From assembly GCF_037479095.1 (NCBI RefSeq), contig NZ_JBBGZW010000001.1:3286001-3350000 (forward strand): DNA of 64,000 bases, in the 5' to 3' direction. Position numbers and translations under genes: made by a program. Position 1 is the stretch's first letter; every line of letters begins with the position of its first letter. Source of the DNA: Pantoea nemavictus (GTDB taxonomy: Bacteria; Pseudomonadota; Gammaproteobacteria; Enterobacterales; Enterobacteriaceae). Under the pieces are notes generated by a model, which saw nothing but the letters and a program-made list of their open reading frames with translations, had not been told where the DNA came from and made no database searches. Shown here one piece after another: positions 1 through 8,951 of this stretch.

Positions 1-912
1 CGCAAGGACCCGATCCGGCACATCAGCCAGCCCGGCGTAGCGGGATAGCTGCGACACGGCCTGCGCAGCCGTTTCACCGGGCACTGGCTGCCAACACTCT
101 GAACGGTGCAGCAGCGCCGAGCCGCGCGGTGAGCAGAGCCACGCAAAGGCGGCTTCTCCGGTGATTTGCTTGTCAGCAGGCTCGCCTTCGCCACTCCCTG
201 CGCACAGCAGCAGGGCAGGGTGAGTTTCAGCGATAAGATCGATAACGGTGTCAGTACCAGTCCGTGACGTAAGCCGGAGAATTTCTTCCGGCAAAATCAT
301 GCCCTCGGCCAGCAGCGTTTCATGAAAGGCTGCCAGGCTTACATCATCACCGAGCCAGCAGAAGTGGGTGATAAGGCGTGTTTCAGCTGCCTGACGAAAA
401 TGGGTTGCTAAGCGGTTAGCGAGATAAGCCGCCAGCATCGCAGAGCGATCGCGTGTGCCGTTCAGCACCAGCGGACAGCGCAGCACGGCGTAACCTTCAG
501 CATTGATACCCGGCTGCGGGGCGTCCGGCGGTTGCGACAACAGCGCCAGATGTTCGGCATTGTCATCCCCGGCGGGCGTCACCAGCAGTACGGTTTCAAC
601 CGGTAATGCCTGGCTACGCTTGTGCCACCAGGCATCCAGCGCCAGCGATGTTTCGGCATGGTGCGTCCGGCTGTTATCAGTGTTTTGCAGCCATATAAGC
701 CAGCGCAATGCCACCGCCAGCAACCAGCACAGCAATGGCAGCACCAGCGCCCAGAACCAGAATAGCGGCGAGCGGGTCGGTTTCCCTTCTGGCCACAGCA
801 GGATGGTAGTGATTGCTGTGATAAACAACAGCCCGGGCAGCGTTACCCACCAGCGCCGCCAGCGGACAGGTTGAACGGCGGCATAGTCAGCATAGATCGG
901 AGGTTGATTCAT
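1..912 (-). CDS. T6SS-associated two-helix membrane protein, partial
   Basis: The frame is open from an ATG at 912 to the window edge (304 codons, C-terminus missing). The N-terminus starts MNQPPIYADYAAVQP, followed by two hydrophobic segments at about residues 22-40 and 50-73 and then a soluble alpha/beta-looking region. I recognise no family. Its ATG overlaps the stop of the PAAR gene (ATGA), so it is translated from the same message as the effector and tip genes. By position it may be an accessory or chaperone protein of the delivery cassette or a second immunity protein; this is inference only. The reading frame is secure, the function is unknown. Confidence 0.7.
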   Translation of the reverse strand, partial: MNQPPIYADYAAVQPVRWRRWWVTLPGLLFITAITTILLWPEGKPTRSPLFWFWALVLPLLCWLLAVALRWLIWLQNTDNSRTHHAETSLALDAWWHKRSQALPVETVLLVTPAGDDNAEHLALLSQPPDAPQPGINAEGYAVLRCPLVLNGTRDRSAMLAAYLANRLATHFRQAAETRLITHFCWLGDDVSLAAFHETLLAEGMILPEEILRLTSRTGTDTVIDLIAETHPALLLCAGSGEGEPADKQITGEAAFAWLCSPRGSALLHRSECWQPVPGETAAQAVSQLSRYAGLADVPDRVLA

Positions 913-1172
913 CCGCAGATATCCATATCCGGCAGTGAGCTGACCAACGTGCAACCGCAGGCGCACCGGTGGCCATCCAGCGCCACGGGCTTACCGTTTA
1001 CGGTGCTGTTAGGCGCTCCCTGCATGATGGTGGTCATGCCGTGCTCATTGCATTTCGCTTTATCGTTAACACAGGCCACTGACTTGCCGAAAGCATCGAA
1101 ACTGCCGCTGAGCACTTCGCCGCCGTAAGGTTTGAGCGTATCGCCAACGCGCACCAATTTTTTGAGCGTCAT
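909..1172 (-). CDS. PAAR-like T6SS tip protein (DUF4150 type)
   Basis: This is an 87-residue protein. It contains GAPNSTVNGKPVALDGHRCACG, broken here as GAPNSTVNGKPVAL then DGHRCACGC, which matches small PAAR-like (DUF4150) proteins that cap the VgrG spike. Cys/His residues near the C-terminus (HRCACGC) could bind the metal that shapes the tip. Its start overlaps the end of the phospholipase effector by 4 nt (ATGA), and its stop overlaps the next membrane-protein start. With vgrG upstream in the same operon, it is expected to sharpen the spike and help load the effector. The family call is from motif and context. Confidence 0.8.
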   Translation of the reverse strand: MTLKKLVRVGDTLKPYGGEVLSGSFDAFGKSVACVNDKAKCNEHGMTTIMQGAPNSTVNGKPVALDGHRCACGCTLVSSLPDMDICG

Positions 1173-3478
1173 ACCACTTTCGCTCCTGATGATTTCAGCA
1201 TGTCGATGGCAGAGATCATCATGGCTTGGTGTTGTGAGGCCACAACATCGGAGCGGGCAAGGGCTACAGCGGCCCCTGGTTGCGTGGTGGCTGCCGGCGG
1301 ATTCAGCTTCTGAATCGCGCCGGTTGCCATATCCTTCACTTTATAGGTGGCGCTGTTATAGGCCGTTTTGGGTTCGATAAAATAGATGACGTTGTTGGAT
1401 GTTGGCGCAGCATTGATTACTTTGCCTTCGACAGATATCAGGCGAAGATTTTTATTGGTCTGGTTACCACAGTAAATCATGCGGTAGCGGAAATAACCGC
1501 CCCAGGGCTCGCGTCCACCCAATGCACTTTGCATAAACCAGGCGCGGGAATCGTGAATTTGCTCATCATAGAGCGCAAGCAGGTCGGCACGAGGTTGCGT
1601 GCGGATACCGGTGCCTAGCTTGTCGATAAACAGTTGGGGATAGCGCCGATTGCCATCGGCTTTCATCTGCTCGTATTCAGCGTCTTCATCATCACCATTG
1701 ATCAGGAAGACGGCATGCTTGGGGATCACATCCAGGACAATTTGTGTGGTTTGATCTTTCCAGTCACCATTAAAATCGCGTCGCCACAGCTTGTAATCAT
1801 GCTGAAATTCCCGGGCAGCTTCGCGTAATTGATACTGTGCGTTGGTTGGATCGAGATCGGGTTTGCCCTGTAAGCTTTCATCGAGCGGTTTGCGATTCTT
1901 TTTCGCTTCGGCGCGACGAGCGTTAAGTTCACTTACCGCTGTTTTATGATCTTCCGCTTCTTTTTTAAGTTCGTCAGGTTTTAACTGCGGTGCTTTGTTG
2001 AAGAAACTATCGGCAAATTTCTCCCCTTGCGGAAGCATACTGCCATGAGCATAGCGGCCAATGCGCCAGGCGGTGATCCAGCCAATCTGATCTATAAGGG
2101 CTGTTTCAAGCGCCTGAGAAAGCTGGTAAGGACGATAGCCTTCTTGCTTATTATCAATCTCTTCAGTGCCTTGTAGGGTGGTGTTCAGCAGGGTTTGACG
2201 CCAAATGTTGAAGCGTTTGATCAATTGCTCATCAATAGTAAACTCCCTGACACTTGCAGGAAGCATGACTCGGGAAGGTGAAATATCTTTGATTTTTGGT
2301 GTGATGATTTCGGGAGGCACCGCTAAGGGGGCTCCTGCATCGAACGCCGCTGCATACATATCGTGAAGAACAATTTGCGATAATATTTTGCCTGTGCCGG
2401 CGCATGATTTCCCTTGATCCCCGGGAGGATAACCGCCACCAACATCTGAATGCATTCCCGGGTAAATTACTTCCTGAGTATTAGCCGGATAGCTGCCGTC
2501 TGGGCGACGGACTGAGTCAAGGGGGAAGCATAAACGCTGCTCGTGCGCGGCAACGAAATGACGACAACACTTAATCAATCCCGGAAATTTACGTTCATCA
2601 GGTAATTGCTGACTATTATCCGCCCACCCCATATGACCTGCGGCACCCGGCAGGATGTGGGCAGCACCAACAGATGCTACCGTATCCAGTAATCCCAGAA
2701 ACTCAATACTGATTGGCAAACCAGCAAGTATAAGATGTTCGCTTTTTAATTTGGGGTCGGGGATCTGAGTTAACCAGTTAACAAAAGTCCGCGCTTCGGC
2801 GGCTCCGCGAGAAAAACCGTATATAAATAGCTTAACTCCCAGAATATGTGGCTGCTGGATTTCCGCTTTCTGACTATCCAACGCTTTCAATAAAGGGTTA
2901 ATCACATTACGTCGGTTCACTTCCCCTGAAAAAGATCCGCGAGCCTGCATGCTCGACAGAATTCCTTTAGCTACACCATCACCAAGACGTTTGGCTCCTT
3001 TAGAAATGGCATAAGTTAATGCATCCACCAATCTTAATAACGCCCAGTTAATTCGATCCTCTCCCCCAGCGGCGAAAGCAAGCCCATCATTGCTATAATC
3101 CATTTCACCAATTTTAGGGAAGGGGGTGCCAACACCTGGAATGTAATAGCGAAAATAGCCATCACTGTCAGCATTTTGATATGTCGCATGATACAACTTA
3201 GCGATATTCGTTGGGTGAGAGGGTTTAGCAATACGCGTATCGTTCTCTTCATTATTTCCCGTGCCATCGAAAAATAAACTAATATTTAAGCTCCGACAGC
3301 AGGGAATATTGCCTTTTTTATCTGTTTTCTCAGCTAAGCAGGCTCGATAATCGACTTCCTGTTTAATCTGATTTTTATAATTGGCGTTAACCTGCTTTTC
3401 ACTTAGTAATAGGCGACCACCATCCGGAAACAGTGGTGGTGCGAAACATGGCAGCGCGAGGCTCATTTCATGGGACAT
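1169..3478 (-). CDS. tle1: T6SS phospholipase effector, Tle1-like (DUF2235)
   Basis: The protein has 769 residues. A DUF2235 alpha/beta-hydrolase domain covers roughly residues 60-400. It has FFDGTGN at 69-75, the nucleophile elbow GFSRG at 221-225 (Ser223) and a late PGMHSDVGGGY block at 340-350 that supplies a His and Asp. These are hallmarks of Tle1-type T6SS lipases, which attack phospholipids of the target cell. There is no N-terminal signal peptide, as expected for T6SS cargo. The C-terminal half is charged and coiled-coil-like around residues 490-560. The start overlaps the upstream lipoprotein gene by 16 nt and the end overlaps the PAAR gene by 4 nt. Lipase family is well supported; antibacterial versus other use is inference. 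Confidence 0.85.
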   Translation of the reverse strand: MSHEMSLALPCFAPPLFPDGGRLLLSEKQVNANYKNQIKQEVDYRACLAEKTDKKGNIPCCRSLNISLFFDGTGNNEENDTRIAKPSHPTNIAKLYHATYQNADSDGYFRYYIPGVGTPFPKIGEMDYSNDGLAFAAGGEDRINWALLRLVDALTYAISKGAKRLGDGVAKGILSSMQARGSFSGEVNRRNVINPLLKALDSQKAEIQQPHILGVKLFIYGFSRGAAEARTFVNWLTQIPDPKLKSEHLILAGLPISIEFLGLLDTVASVGAAHILPGAAGHMGWADNSQQLPDERKFPGLIKCCRHFVAAHEQRLCFPLDSVRRPDGSYPANTQEVIYPGMHSDVGGGYPPGDQGKSCAGTGKILSQIVLHDMYAAAFDAGAPLAVPPEIITPKIKDISPSRVMLPASVREFTIDEQLIKRFNIWRQTLLNTTLQGTEEIDNKQEGYRPYQLSQALETALIDQIGWITAWRIGRYAHGSMLPQGEKFADSFFNKAPQLKPDELKKEAEDHKTAVSELNARRAEAKKNRKPLDESLQGKPDLDPTNAQYQLREAAREFQHDYKLWRRDFNGDWKDQTTQIVLDVIPKHAVFLINGDDEDAEYEQMKADGNRRYPQLFIDKLGTGIRTQPRADLLALYDEQIHDSRAWFMQSALGGREPWGGYFRYRMIYCGNQTNKNLRLISVEGKVINAAPTSNNVIYFIEPKTAYNSATYKVKDMATGAIQKLNPPAATTQPGAAVALARSDVVASQHQAMMISAIDMLKSSGAKVV

Positions 3479-4002
3479 GACGCAGGCTCCTTCATGTTCA
3501 GCGGTTCCTTGATCGGATAGTTCTCAGTGCCATACCCGGAACAAACCGTTGTTACCTTCACCTGATTGCAGGGCAGGAAGTGCACAGTCAAACCACAGCG
3601 CTCTTTGCCATATGCAGGGATATCTACGATGGTATAGCGTTGCTGATAATTAGAGGCATGACGAGCGTAAGCTTCATCTTCATAGCCGAATCCTTTTTTC
3701 TTCATTGGTATAGTTTCACCAGGATTAGGATCCACCTCCCACTCAACACGTGCTTTTAATTCAGACGTCCATTTTTCAGGAAGCATAATGCAGCAATATC
3801 CCCCACCCAAACCCGGCACATGGTATCCATTAACCGAAAAGCCATTTATTCCCTGTCCCTCGACATGATTGACTGCACGAAGATCGCCAGCGGTATAACC
3901 ATCATCGCTCTTTGCATTCGAGCACCCTGAGATCAACGCAATAATCACAAGCAAAAATGCCTGAGTTAGCTTGATTGATAATTCCCTTTTCATTGCTGTC
4001 AT
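3463..4002 (-). CDS. DUF3304 lipoprotein, probable immunity protein for the Tle1-like effector
   Basis: This is a 179-residue lipoprotein. The N-terminus is a lipoprotein signal with the lipobox ISGC (Cys27). The mature part begins with TAGDLRAVNH and NGFSVNGYHVPG, the signature of DUF3304, and has several Cys that could form disulfides. DUF3304 proteins often neighbour Tle1-type lipases, and the known Tle1 immunity protein of enteroaggregative E. coli is also a periplasm-facing lipoprotein. The gene sits between the DUF4123 adaptor (4-nt overlap) and the effector (16-nt overlap). The immunity gene precedes its effector, so protection is made first. ATG at 3993 is an alternative start. Confidence 0.75.
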   Translation of the reverse strand: MTAMKRELSIKLTQAFLLVIIALISGCSNAKSDDGYTAGDLRAVNHVEGQGINGFSVNGYHVPGLGGGYCCIMLPEKWTSELKARVEWEVDPNPGETIPMKKKGFGYEDEAYARHASNYQQRYTIVDIPAYGKERCGLTVHFLPCNQVKVTTVCSGYGTENYPIKEPLNMKEPASCPMK

Positions 4003-4742
4003 TCCTTATAATCCATAAGATCGCCCACATAACCTTCCCGGCTTGCCTTTAAAGCGATGGCGAAACAGTGTGCAAAGTCTGCTTCTCGAGAGCCAAACGT
4101 AGTCGCCCGCTCTTTCATCAGCGCCTCGGCATCGCTGATACATCCCATCAGCTCAACCTGTGCATCACTAATGCGATTCATCGCCGGAGCATCAGTAAGC
4201 TGTCGCTCCGGGTGCCATGTGCCGGTTTTCCACACTAGCTCGCCATCCCGATCTCGCCAGCTCCAGAACAGCGCGATATCGGTGAACGTCGCCTGCTGTT
4301 CTGGGGGCTGGACGTGTTCCAGCAAAGAGGAAAACACGCGGTTGTCGTAGTAACGCAGTAAGCCGGTTTGCTCTTCCCAGTGAACCTGAGAGAGTGCCTG
4401 CAGATGGCTGCTCAGCAGATCGAACGCCAGCGGTGAAAGCAGTAACGTCAGGCGTGGCGAGCCGGTGAAATGCTCCACCAGCTGTTCCAGCCAGCGCTGG
4501 TGGCTGCCGGCGCTCCAGTGCAGTCGCATTACCAGCGGCGAATATTCTGCCGTTGCGGCTTCCGGCGTACCTTCGAATAGCGCGAACCAGCGTAATGGCG
4601 GGGTTATCTGGTTCAGCGCCTGCTGCAGCGGCTGCACGCTACCGGCCTGATCTACCAGCACATCGATATAATCCTGCCCGGCTGCAGTGCAGAGGGCAGT
4701 AGCCTGCTTCAGCCATGCTTTGCCGTTATCTTTATTCGTCAT
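3999..4742 (-). CDS. DUF4123 T6SS effector adaptor (Tap/TEC)
   Basis: I place the start at 4742 (MTNKDNGKAWL), 2 nt after the vgrG stop, and not at an upstream in-frame codon lying inside vgrG; this gives 247 residues. The DUF4123 core (residues ~20-150) includes YIDVLVDQAG and LRWFALFEGTPEA. Proteins of this family hold a specific effector and dock it on the cognate VgrG, and are normally encoded between vgrG and the effector, exactly as here. Its end overlaps the DUF3304 gene by 4 nt. It is expected to act in the cytoplasm on the Tle1-like lipase. Confidence 0.8.
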   Translation of the reverse strand: MTNKDNGKAWLKQATALCTAAGQDYIDVLVDQAGSVQPLQQALNQITPPLRWFALFEGTPEAATAEYSPLVMRLHWSAGSHQRWLEQLVEHFTGSPRLTLLLSPLAFDLLSSHLQALSQVHWEEQTGLLRYYDNRVFSSLLEHVQPPEQQATFTDIALFWSWRDRDGELVWKTGTWHPERQLTDAPAMNRISDAQVELMGCISDAEALMKERATTFGSREADFAHCFAIALKASREGYVGDLMDYKE

Positions 4743-4744
4743 CG

Positions 4745-7129
4745 TTAGCCCCGCGGCGCAAAAGCCAGCGCCGCCTCCTGCGCTTTTTTCAGGCACGCTT
4801 TGCACACCGATTTAGGCAGTTCTGGCAAGTGGGTTTCTTCGCTGGCGGGAGTATCCCAGGCATGCGCGCCACGGATGCTGGTTTTACCCGGCGAATGGAT
4901 CTGAATATCGCCTTGTGGCGTGATCCGGATGGTTGCGCCACCGCAGCCCAGTACGATGCCGTTTTTCGCGGTCAGCCGCAGTTCCCCCTGCACGGTCTGC
5001 ACGCTGATATCTTTCATCGCCGTCAGTCCCAATGTGTCAGCATGGGATTCCACCGTCAGCGGTCCTTTGCCTGACACCATGCGGATTCCCTCCTGCTGCG
5101 ACAGCAAAGAAATCGCCTGACGGGCGTTGACCTGAATACGTTTGCCGCTGGCAATACTGGTTTCTGTCTGGCTTTGCAGGTGCAGAGTGGTGCCTGAATT
5201 AAGCAGGATGCTTTTGGGGCTAACCGCACCGATACCTTCCGGTGCGCTCAGCAGCATTGCCGGGGATTTCAGCTGATCGACAGCTGCCAGATAAGCCTTG
5301 AGATGGGCGGCATCGGGCTGGAAATTGTGGTGTGACTGCGTGATGGTTTGCCAGTCGCTAATCTGGCTGAGCGCACCTTTGATAAGGCTTAGCGCTGGGG
5401 CCATCTCCAGCACCTTACCGGTTGCGGTAATCTGCGCATCTGCAGTAAGGAAAAGACCTTTACCGGCACGCAGCGTACCTGTGCTGTCCGTGCGCAGTTC
5501 AAAACCTTCACCCCGCTTAGTGCGGGCATTATCAACGATATGACCGAGCGATAGCTGGCTCTTACCGCCAAATTCCGTCGAGAGTTTGACATGCTCATAG
5601 CCCCGACGATCCTCAAACCTGAGTTTGTTGTTTGCCGGCGTCCTCAATACATTGCGTTGATAATTATAGAGATTAACCGGGTCCTCATGACGCGAGTCAT
5701 GCATCGAGCAGAGGATGTACGGCCTGTCGGGATCGCCGTTGGTGAAGGCAATCATTACCTGCGTTCCGGCTATCAGCGGGAAGTGCCAGCCGTAGACATT
5801 CCCTGCATAGGGCTTCGCTAACCGCACCGGCACGCTTTCAAAACCGGATTGCCATGACGCATTCACATCGAACTGGAACCGCACCCGATAACGTCCATGT
5901 TCATCAAGTTCGGCATACTGCGCATTGTCAACCGGGCTGGTTACGCGTGCCAGCAGTGTTCCCGCGATGTGCGGCCAGGTTTTCAGCGGTGGGCGATAGG
6001 GGCTGTGGGAGCGTACCGGTACGGCGGTGAAACGAATAACGTAGGCAGTATCACGTGAAATTCGGGTTGAAGAGGTTGCAATGACCAGCAGACCATCAGG
6101 CGCATCCGGCCACGCTTTGCCTTGTGGCGAGATGACCATGCCCGGACGAATCTCCATGGCATTGGTGCTGCCTGCAAAGGTGATTTGCTCGGTGATCAGA
6201 CGTTCCTGGCGACGCCGGGCAAACCACTGGCCCTGTTCCGGCAGCGCCTGAAATTCTTTACCTCGCTCCTGATAATTCTCACCGTAGCGGTAAAGCGTTC
6301 CAGTCAGTGCCGGTTTATCGGGATCGGTTTCAACCTCGGCCTGCATGTCATCCTGCGCATGGCGGTAATACTCATCATTGAGTTTTGTGCTTGCTGCAAC
6401 CGACTGATGGTTAATGGATATATTCCACAGTGATTCCTGCCCACCATCAAACAGGCCTGACGGATGACGAAATGCAATAGGCATTTCTGAGGCGTATGCC
6501 TGCGCGCTATCCCCCAGCACCAGCACATCACGGTGATTTTCCTCATCCCAGCTGAAGTAATAAAACACGCCAATACGTGCGAGGTGGCGCTCAATAAATG
6601 CAAGATCGCTTTCGGCGTAAGAGATATAGAAATCGCGCACCGGATACTGCGTGCTTAACTGGAAGTGATAATCGAGTGAAGAGAATTCCCAGCGTTTCAG
6701 AATGTCTTCTACGACACCCGGCACGCTCATGTGTTGATAAACGGCATACGTGAGGCTGGATCGTAGCAGTGCCAGGCGAGACTCCAGCGTCACCACATAC
6801 CGCGTTTCATCAGCAGAGGACTCACACTGCTGAAAAGCAGTAATCACGCCGCGCAGAATGCGTGGCTCTACCGATTGCCAGGGTTGACCGTCGGGATAAA
6901 ACAGCAACTGAGCTGCGCTGTTAATTAAAATCTCAGCCGGAATATTGCGGGTAGCACTGGTTATCTCAATGGTGTAGTGCCAGGGCGTATTTAACGCCTC
7001 CTCACCATTAAAACGCAGCACCGATAACTGAATATCCGGATGCTGGTTTTTCAGCACAGAGATGTTTAGCTGATAGTGGTTATAAACCGGCGTAGTTCCG
7101 CCCTGGAGAACAAAATCCTTTCTGCCCAT
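4745..7129 (-). CDS. vgrG: VgrG, T6SS spike protein
   Basis: The protein has 794 residues. A gp27-like base occupies about residues 15-360, including YAESDLAFIERHLARIGVFY. A gp5-like OB fold lies near 390-480 (LDEHGRYRVRFQFD, then AFTNGDPDRPYILCSMHD). A DUF2345 beta-helix extension covers about 570-740. The protein ends in a short Cys-containing helix, PKSVCKACLKKAQEAALAF, with no large toxic domain, so this is a carrier VgrG and not an evolved one. It trimerises as the piercing spike on the Hcp tube. The neighbouring DUF4123 adaptor and lipase are its likely cargo. Confidence 0.93.
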   Translation of the reverse strand: MGRKDFVLQGGTTPVYNHYQLNISVLKNQHPDIQLSVLRFNGEEALNTPWHYTIEITSATRNIPAEILINSAAQLLFYPDGQPWQSVEPRILRGVITAFQQCESSADETRYVVTLESRLALLRSSLTYAVYQHMSVPGVVEDILKRWEFSSLDYHFQLSTQYPVRDFYISYAESDLAFIERHLARIGVFYYFSWDEENHRDVLVLGDSAQAYASEMPIAFRHPSGLFDGGQESLWNISINHQSVAASTKLNDEYYRHAQDDMQAEVETDPDKPALTGTLYRYGENYQERGKEFQALPEQGQWFARRRQERLITEQITFAGSTNAMEIRPGMVISPQGKAWPDAPDGLLVIATSSTRISRDTAYVIRFTAVPVRSHSPYRPPLKTWPHIAGTLLARVTSPVDNAQYAELDEHGRYRVRFQFDVNASWQSGFESVPVRLAKPYAGNVYGWHFPLIAGTQVMIAFTNGDPDRPYILCSMHDSRHEDPVNLYNYQRNVLRTPANNKLRFEDRRGYEHVKLSTEFGGKSQLSLGHIVDNARTKRGEGFELRTDSTGTLRAGKGLFLTADAQITATGKVLEMAPALSLIKGALSQISDWQTITQSHHNFQPDAAHLKAYLAAVDQLKSPAMLLSAPEGIGAVSPKSILLNSGTTLHLQSQTETSIASGKRIQVNARQAISLLSQQEGIRMVSGKGPLTVESHADTLGLTAMKDISVQTVQGELRLTAKNGIVLGCGGATIRITPQGDIQIHSPGKTSIRGAHAWDTPASEETHLPELPKSVCKACLKKAQEAALAFAPRG

Positions 7130-7167
7130 TAACAGATTCCTTCCTGAAATGTGTATTGGTCTGGCGT

Positions 7168-7824
7168 TTATCCTTTGCCAGTCAGATATTGCAGATGATC
7201 GTTCATGATGAATGTGGCAATAGCAATGGCAACGATAATACCGCTACGAATAAGCCAGGGAGCGCGCTGCCAGAACGATGATTTATAGGGTGAACGCTGA
7301 ATAAAAATCGGTTTGTCGGGTGATTCAGACTGCTCAGGTAATAGTGCTTTTAGCTTCTGCATCAGCGAAATACGCTCTTCGTTATCTTCCGTCAGACACT
7401 TTCCGATATAGCCGAAGCGCAACATGCGGTAATAGCAGGCCACAAGAGTTTCCGCAGGCGCGGGTTCATGCAGCAACGTTCTGATGCGTTCGTAGAAGAT
7501 TTCACCCCCATTAAGATGAGCGAGAAAATATCCTTGTAACGGCGAGCGTTTCCACCAGACAGAGATGTCTGTATCCGGGATCGTCATGATCAGTTCATCA
7601 AGAAATACGCTATGCGCGAACGTGATCTCCTCGCAGAAAATAGGGGGTGCACCAGCGGCGAGGAGTTTATCCTGGACCTGCTCGATCAGGGTGAAACAGC
7701 GCTGGTAGAGCGCATCATCAATGGTGATGGTTTGTCCGTTTCGTATGGCGAGAGACAGCAGCCAGGTTTCCTGCATCAGAGTGTCGAGGGTATTAATTGA
7801 GATGTTGTGATCTGCAGAGGTCAT
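7168..7824 (-). CDS. tssL: TssL/DotU, T6SS membrane complex subunit
   Basis: This is a DotU/IcmH-family protein of about 218 residues. The cytoplasmic domain contains CEEITFAHSVFLDELI and LRFGYIGKC. One transmembrane helix lies near the C-terminus (GIIVAIAIATFIM), with only about ten residues after it, so there is no peptidoglycan-binding extension. TssL joins TssM and TssJ in the envelope complex. I prefer ATG 7824, preceded by AGGA at an 8-nt spacing, over ATG 7833, which has almost no spacing to a ribosome site. It is the first gene of the T6SS cassette in this window; its partners tssM and tssJ are not visible. Confidence 0.88.
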   Translation of the reverse strand: MTSADHNISINTLDTLMQETWLLSLAIRNGQTITIDDALYQRCFTLIEQVQDKLLAAGAPPIFCEEITFAHSVFLDELIMTIPDTDISVWWKRSPLQGYFLAHLNGGEIFYERIRTLLHEPAPAETLVACYYRMLRFGYIGKCLTEDNEERISLMQKLKALLPEQSESPDKPIFIQRSPYKSSFWQRAPWLIRSGIIVAIAIATFIMNDHLQYLTGKG

Positions 7825-8396
7825 GAGCACCATCCTGGTAACTACTGAGTAATGTTAATCCCTTAACCCGATAACAAATTAAATCGAGTGCATTGCCAAT
7901 GCTTATTACGAGTGCAGTTAAAAAGCTGGACTCTGTGCTTTTCGCGCAATGTTTAAACTTCAGTGGCGATGAAGGTATTACATTGAGTGATAGTTTATCA
8001 AGCTGGAAATTCAAATTTTGGAATGCGGCTCTATTTACGAACTGATTTTAACGATGCTGTTAAAAGTAATTTTAACGTTATCTATTAACAGGTGCTAATA
8101 GGTTATCATCGTTGATTTAATTGGATTTTAATTTTTTGCTTGGTTTGCAGCATACGATGTCATTAAACCGCAGCGCTACAGCCTGATGGAGATAGTAAGG
8201 CTATATTTATCCGGCGAGGATGTGTATGCGCGAAAATGAATGAAGTTACGGTGGCGTTAATAATGAGAGTAAAAAAATTATATTGTTTTGGCTTTAATGA
8301 GTTTTGCAGTTTTATGTTCTCATGGAAGTTTTTAACTAACGTTAATGCATATATTTATCAGCCTATTTTAAGGTCGTTTTTAGATATTATTAACTT
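7825..8396. other. AT-rich intergenic stretch between T6SS and Ter modules
   Basis: This 570-bp stretch is clearly AT-richer than its flanks and has no convincing gene. It should contain the promoter for tssL on the minus strand and any terminator for the TerW-like gene. I see no clear inverted repeats with a T tract, no tRNA and no integrase, so the module border is not marked by an obvious attachment site. Confidence 0.5.
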
Positions 8397-8864
8397 TTAC
8401 TTTTTTACCTGCCGCAACCGCGCAATCAACTCATCCAGCCCGCTCTCCACCAGCATCTCCACCGCATCGCTCCGTGTAGTTTCACTCAACCGCACCACCT
8501 GGTCGATTTTCCTTAAAACAGACATGCGTAATGACAGCGACACTGCTTTCTTTTTCTCTTTGTCGAGAAATACCCGGCTGACGGTTTCGCTCTGTTGCAG
8601 TTCAGCGTTGAGCTTGAGTGCTTCATTAATATGACGCAGGCTTTTTTTGTCGAGTTTGCCAGCGTCAGTCAACTGATAGCAGTGGGTGAGGCGGCTATAT
8701 TTAATCTCCGCAGACCAGGATTCACGCAGTTCTTTTAGCGCGCGCGTTAGCGTGGGTTCGGAGCAGTCGAGCGAGGCTAAAATGCGGCTGGACGCTATCG
8801 GTTTGCCGCTGCTGAGCAGTGAGGCCAGCATAAATACGCGTGTCTGTCGGGTACTGAGTTGCAT
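8397..8864 (-). CDS. terW: TerW-like regulator of the ter genes
   Basis: The protein has 155 residues. The N-terminal third is a winged-helix-type domain (ASLDCSEPTLTRALKELRE at about 29-47). The C-terminal part (about 107-150) reads like a ribbon-helix-helix domain: AVSLSLRMSVLRKID then TRSDAVEMLVESGLDELI. Length, layout and position next to a ter cluster fit TerW, a DNA-binding regulator of ter operons; I recall the family and could not align it. The gene lies 87 nt downstream of the CitE-like gene on the same strand, so it may be the last gene of that arm. The ribosome site is weak. Confidence 0.65.
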   Translation of the reverse strand: MQLSTRQTRVFMLASLLSSGKPIASSRILASLDCSEPTLTRALKELRESWSAEIKYSRLTHCYQLTDAGKLDKKSLRHINEALKLNAELQQSETVSRVFLDKEKKKAVSLSLRMSVLRKIDQVVRLSETTRSDAVEMLVESGLDELIARLRQVKK

Positions 8865-8951
8865 GGTCGATTGAGGCCTGCGTTAAAATTCAATGGTCTG
8901 TATCGCCCTCCTGGCAAACGGTTTTCGACAGTATCAGAGGGTGTTTAAATA

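Noticed and set aside
7890..7930. Possible sigma-54 promoter before tssL
   Set aside because: TGGCA is present but the -12 element does not match TTGC, so the call would be unsupported.
7793..8014. 73-residue minus-strand frame upstream of tssL
   Set aside because: It overlaps the tssL start in another frame, has no ribosome site and lies in AT-rich promoter DNA.
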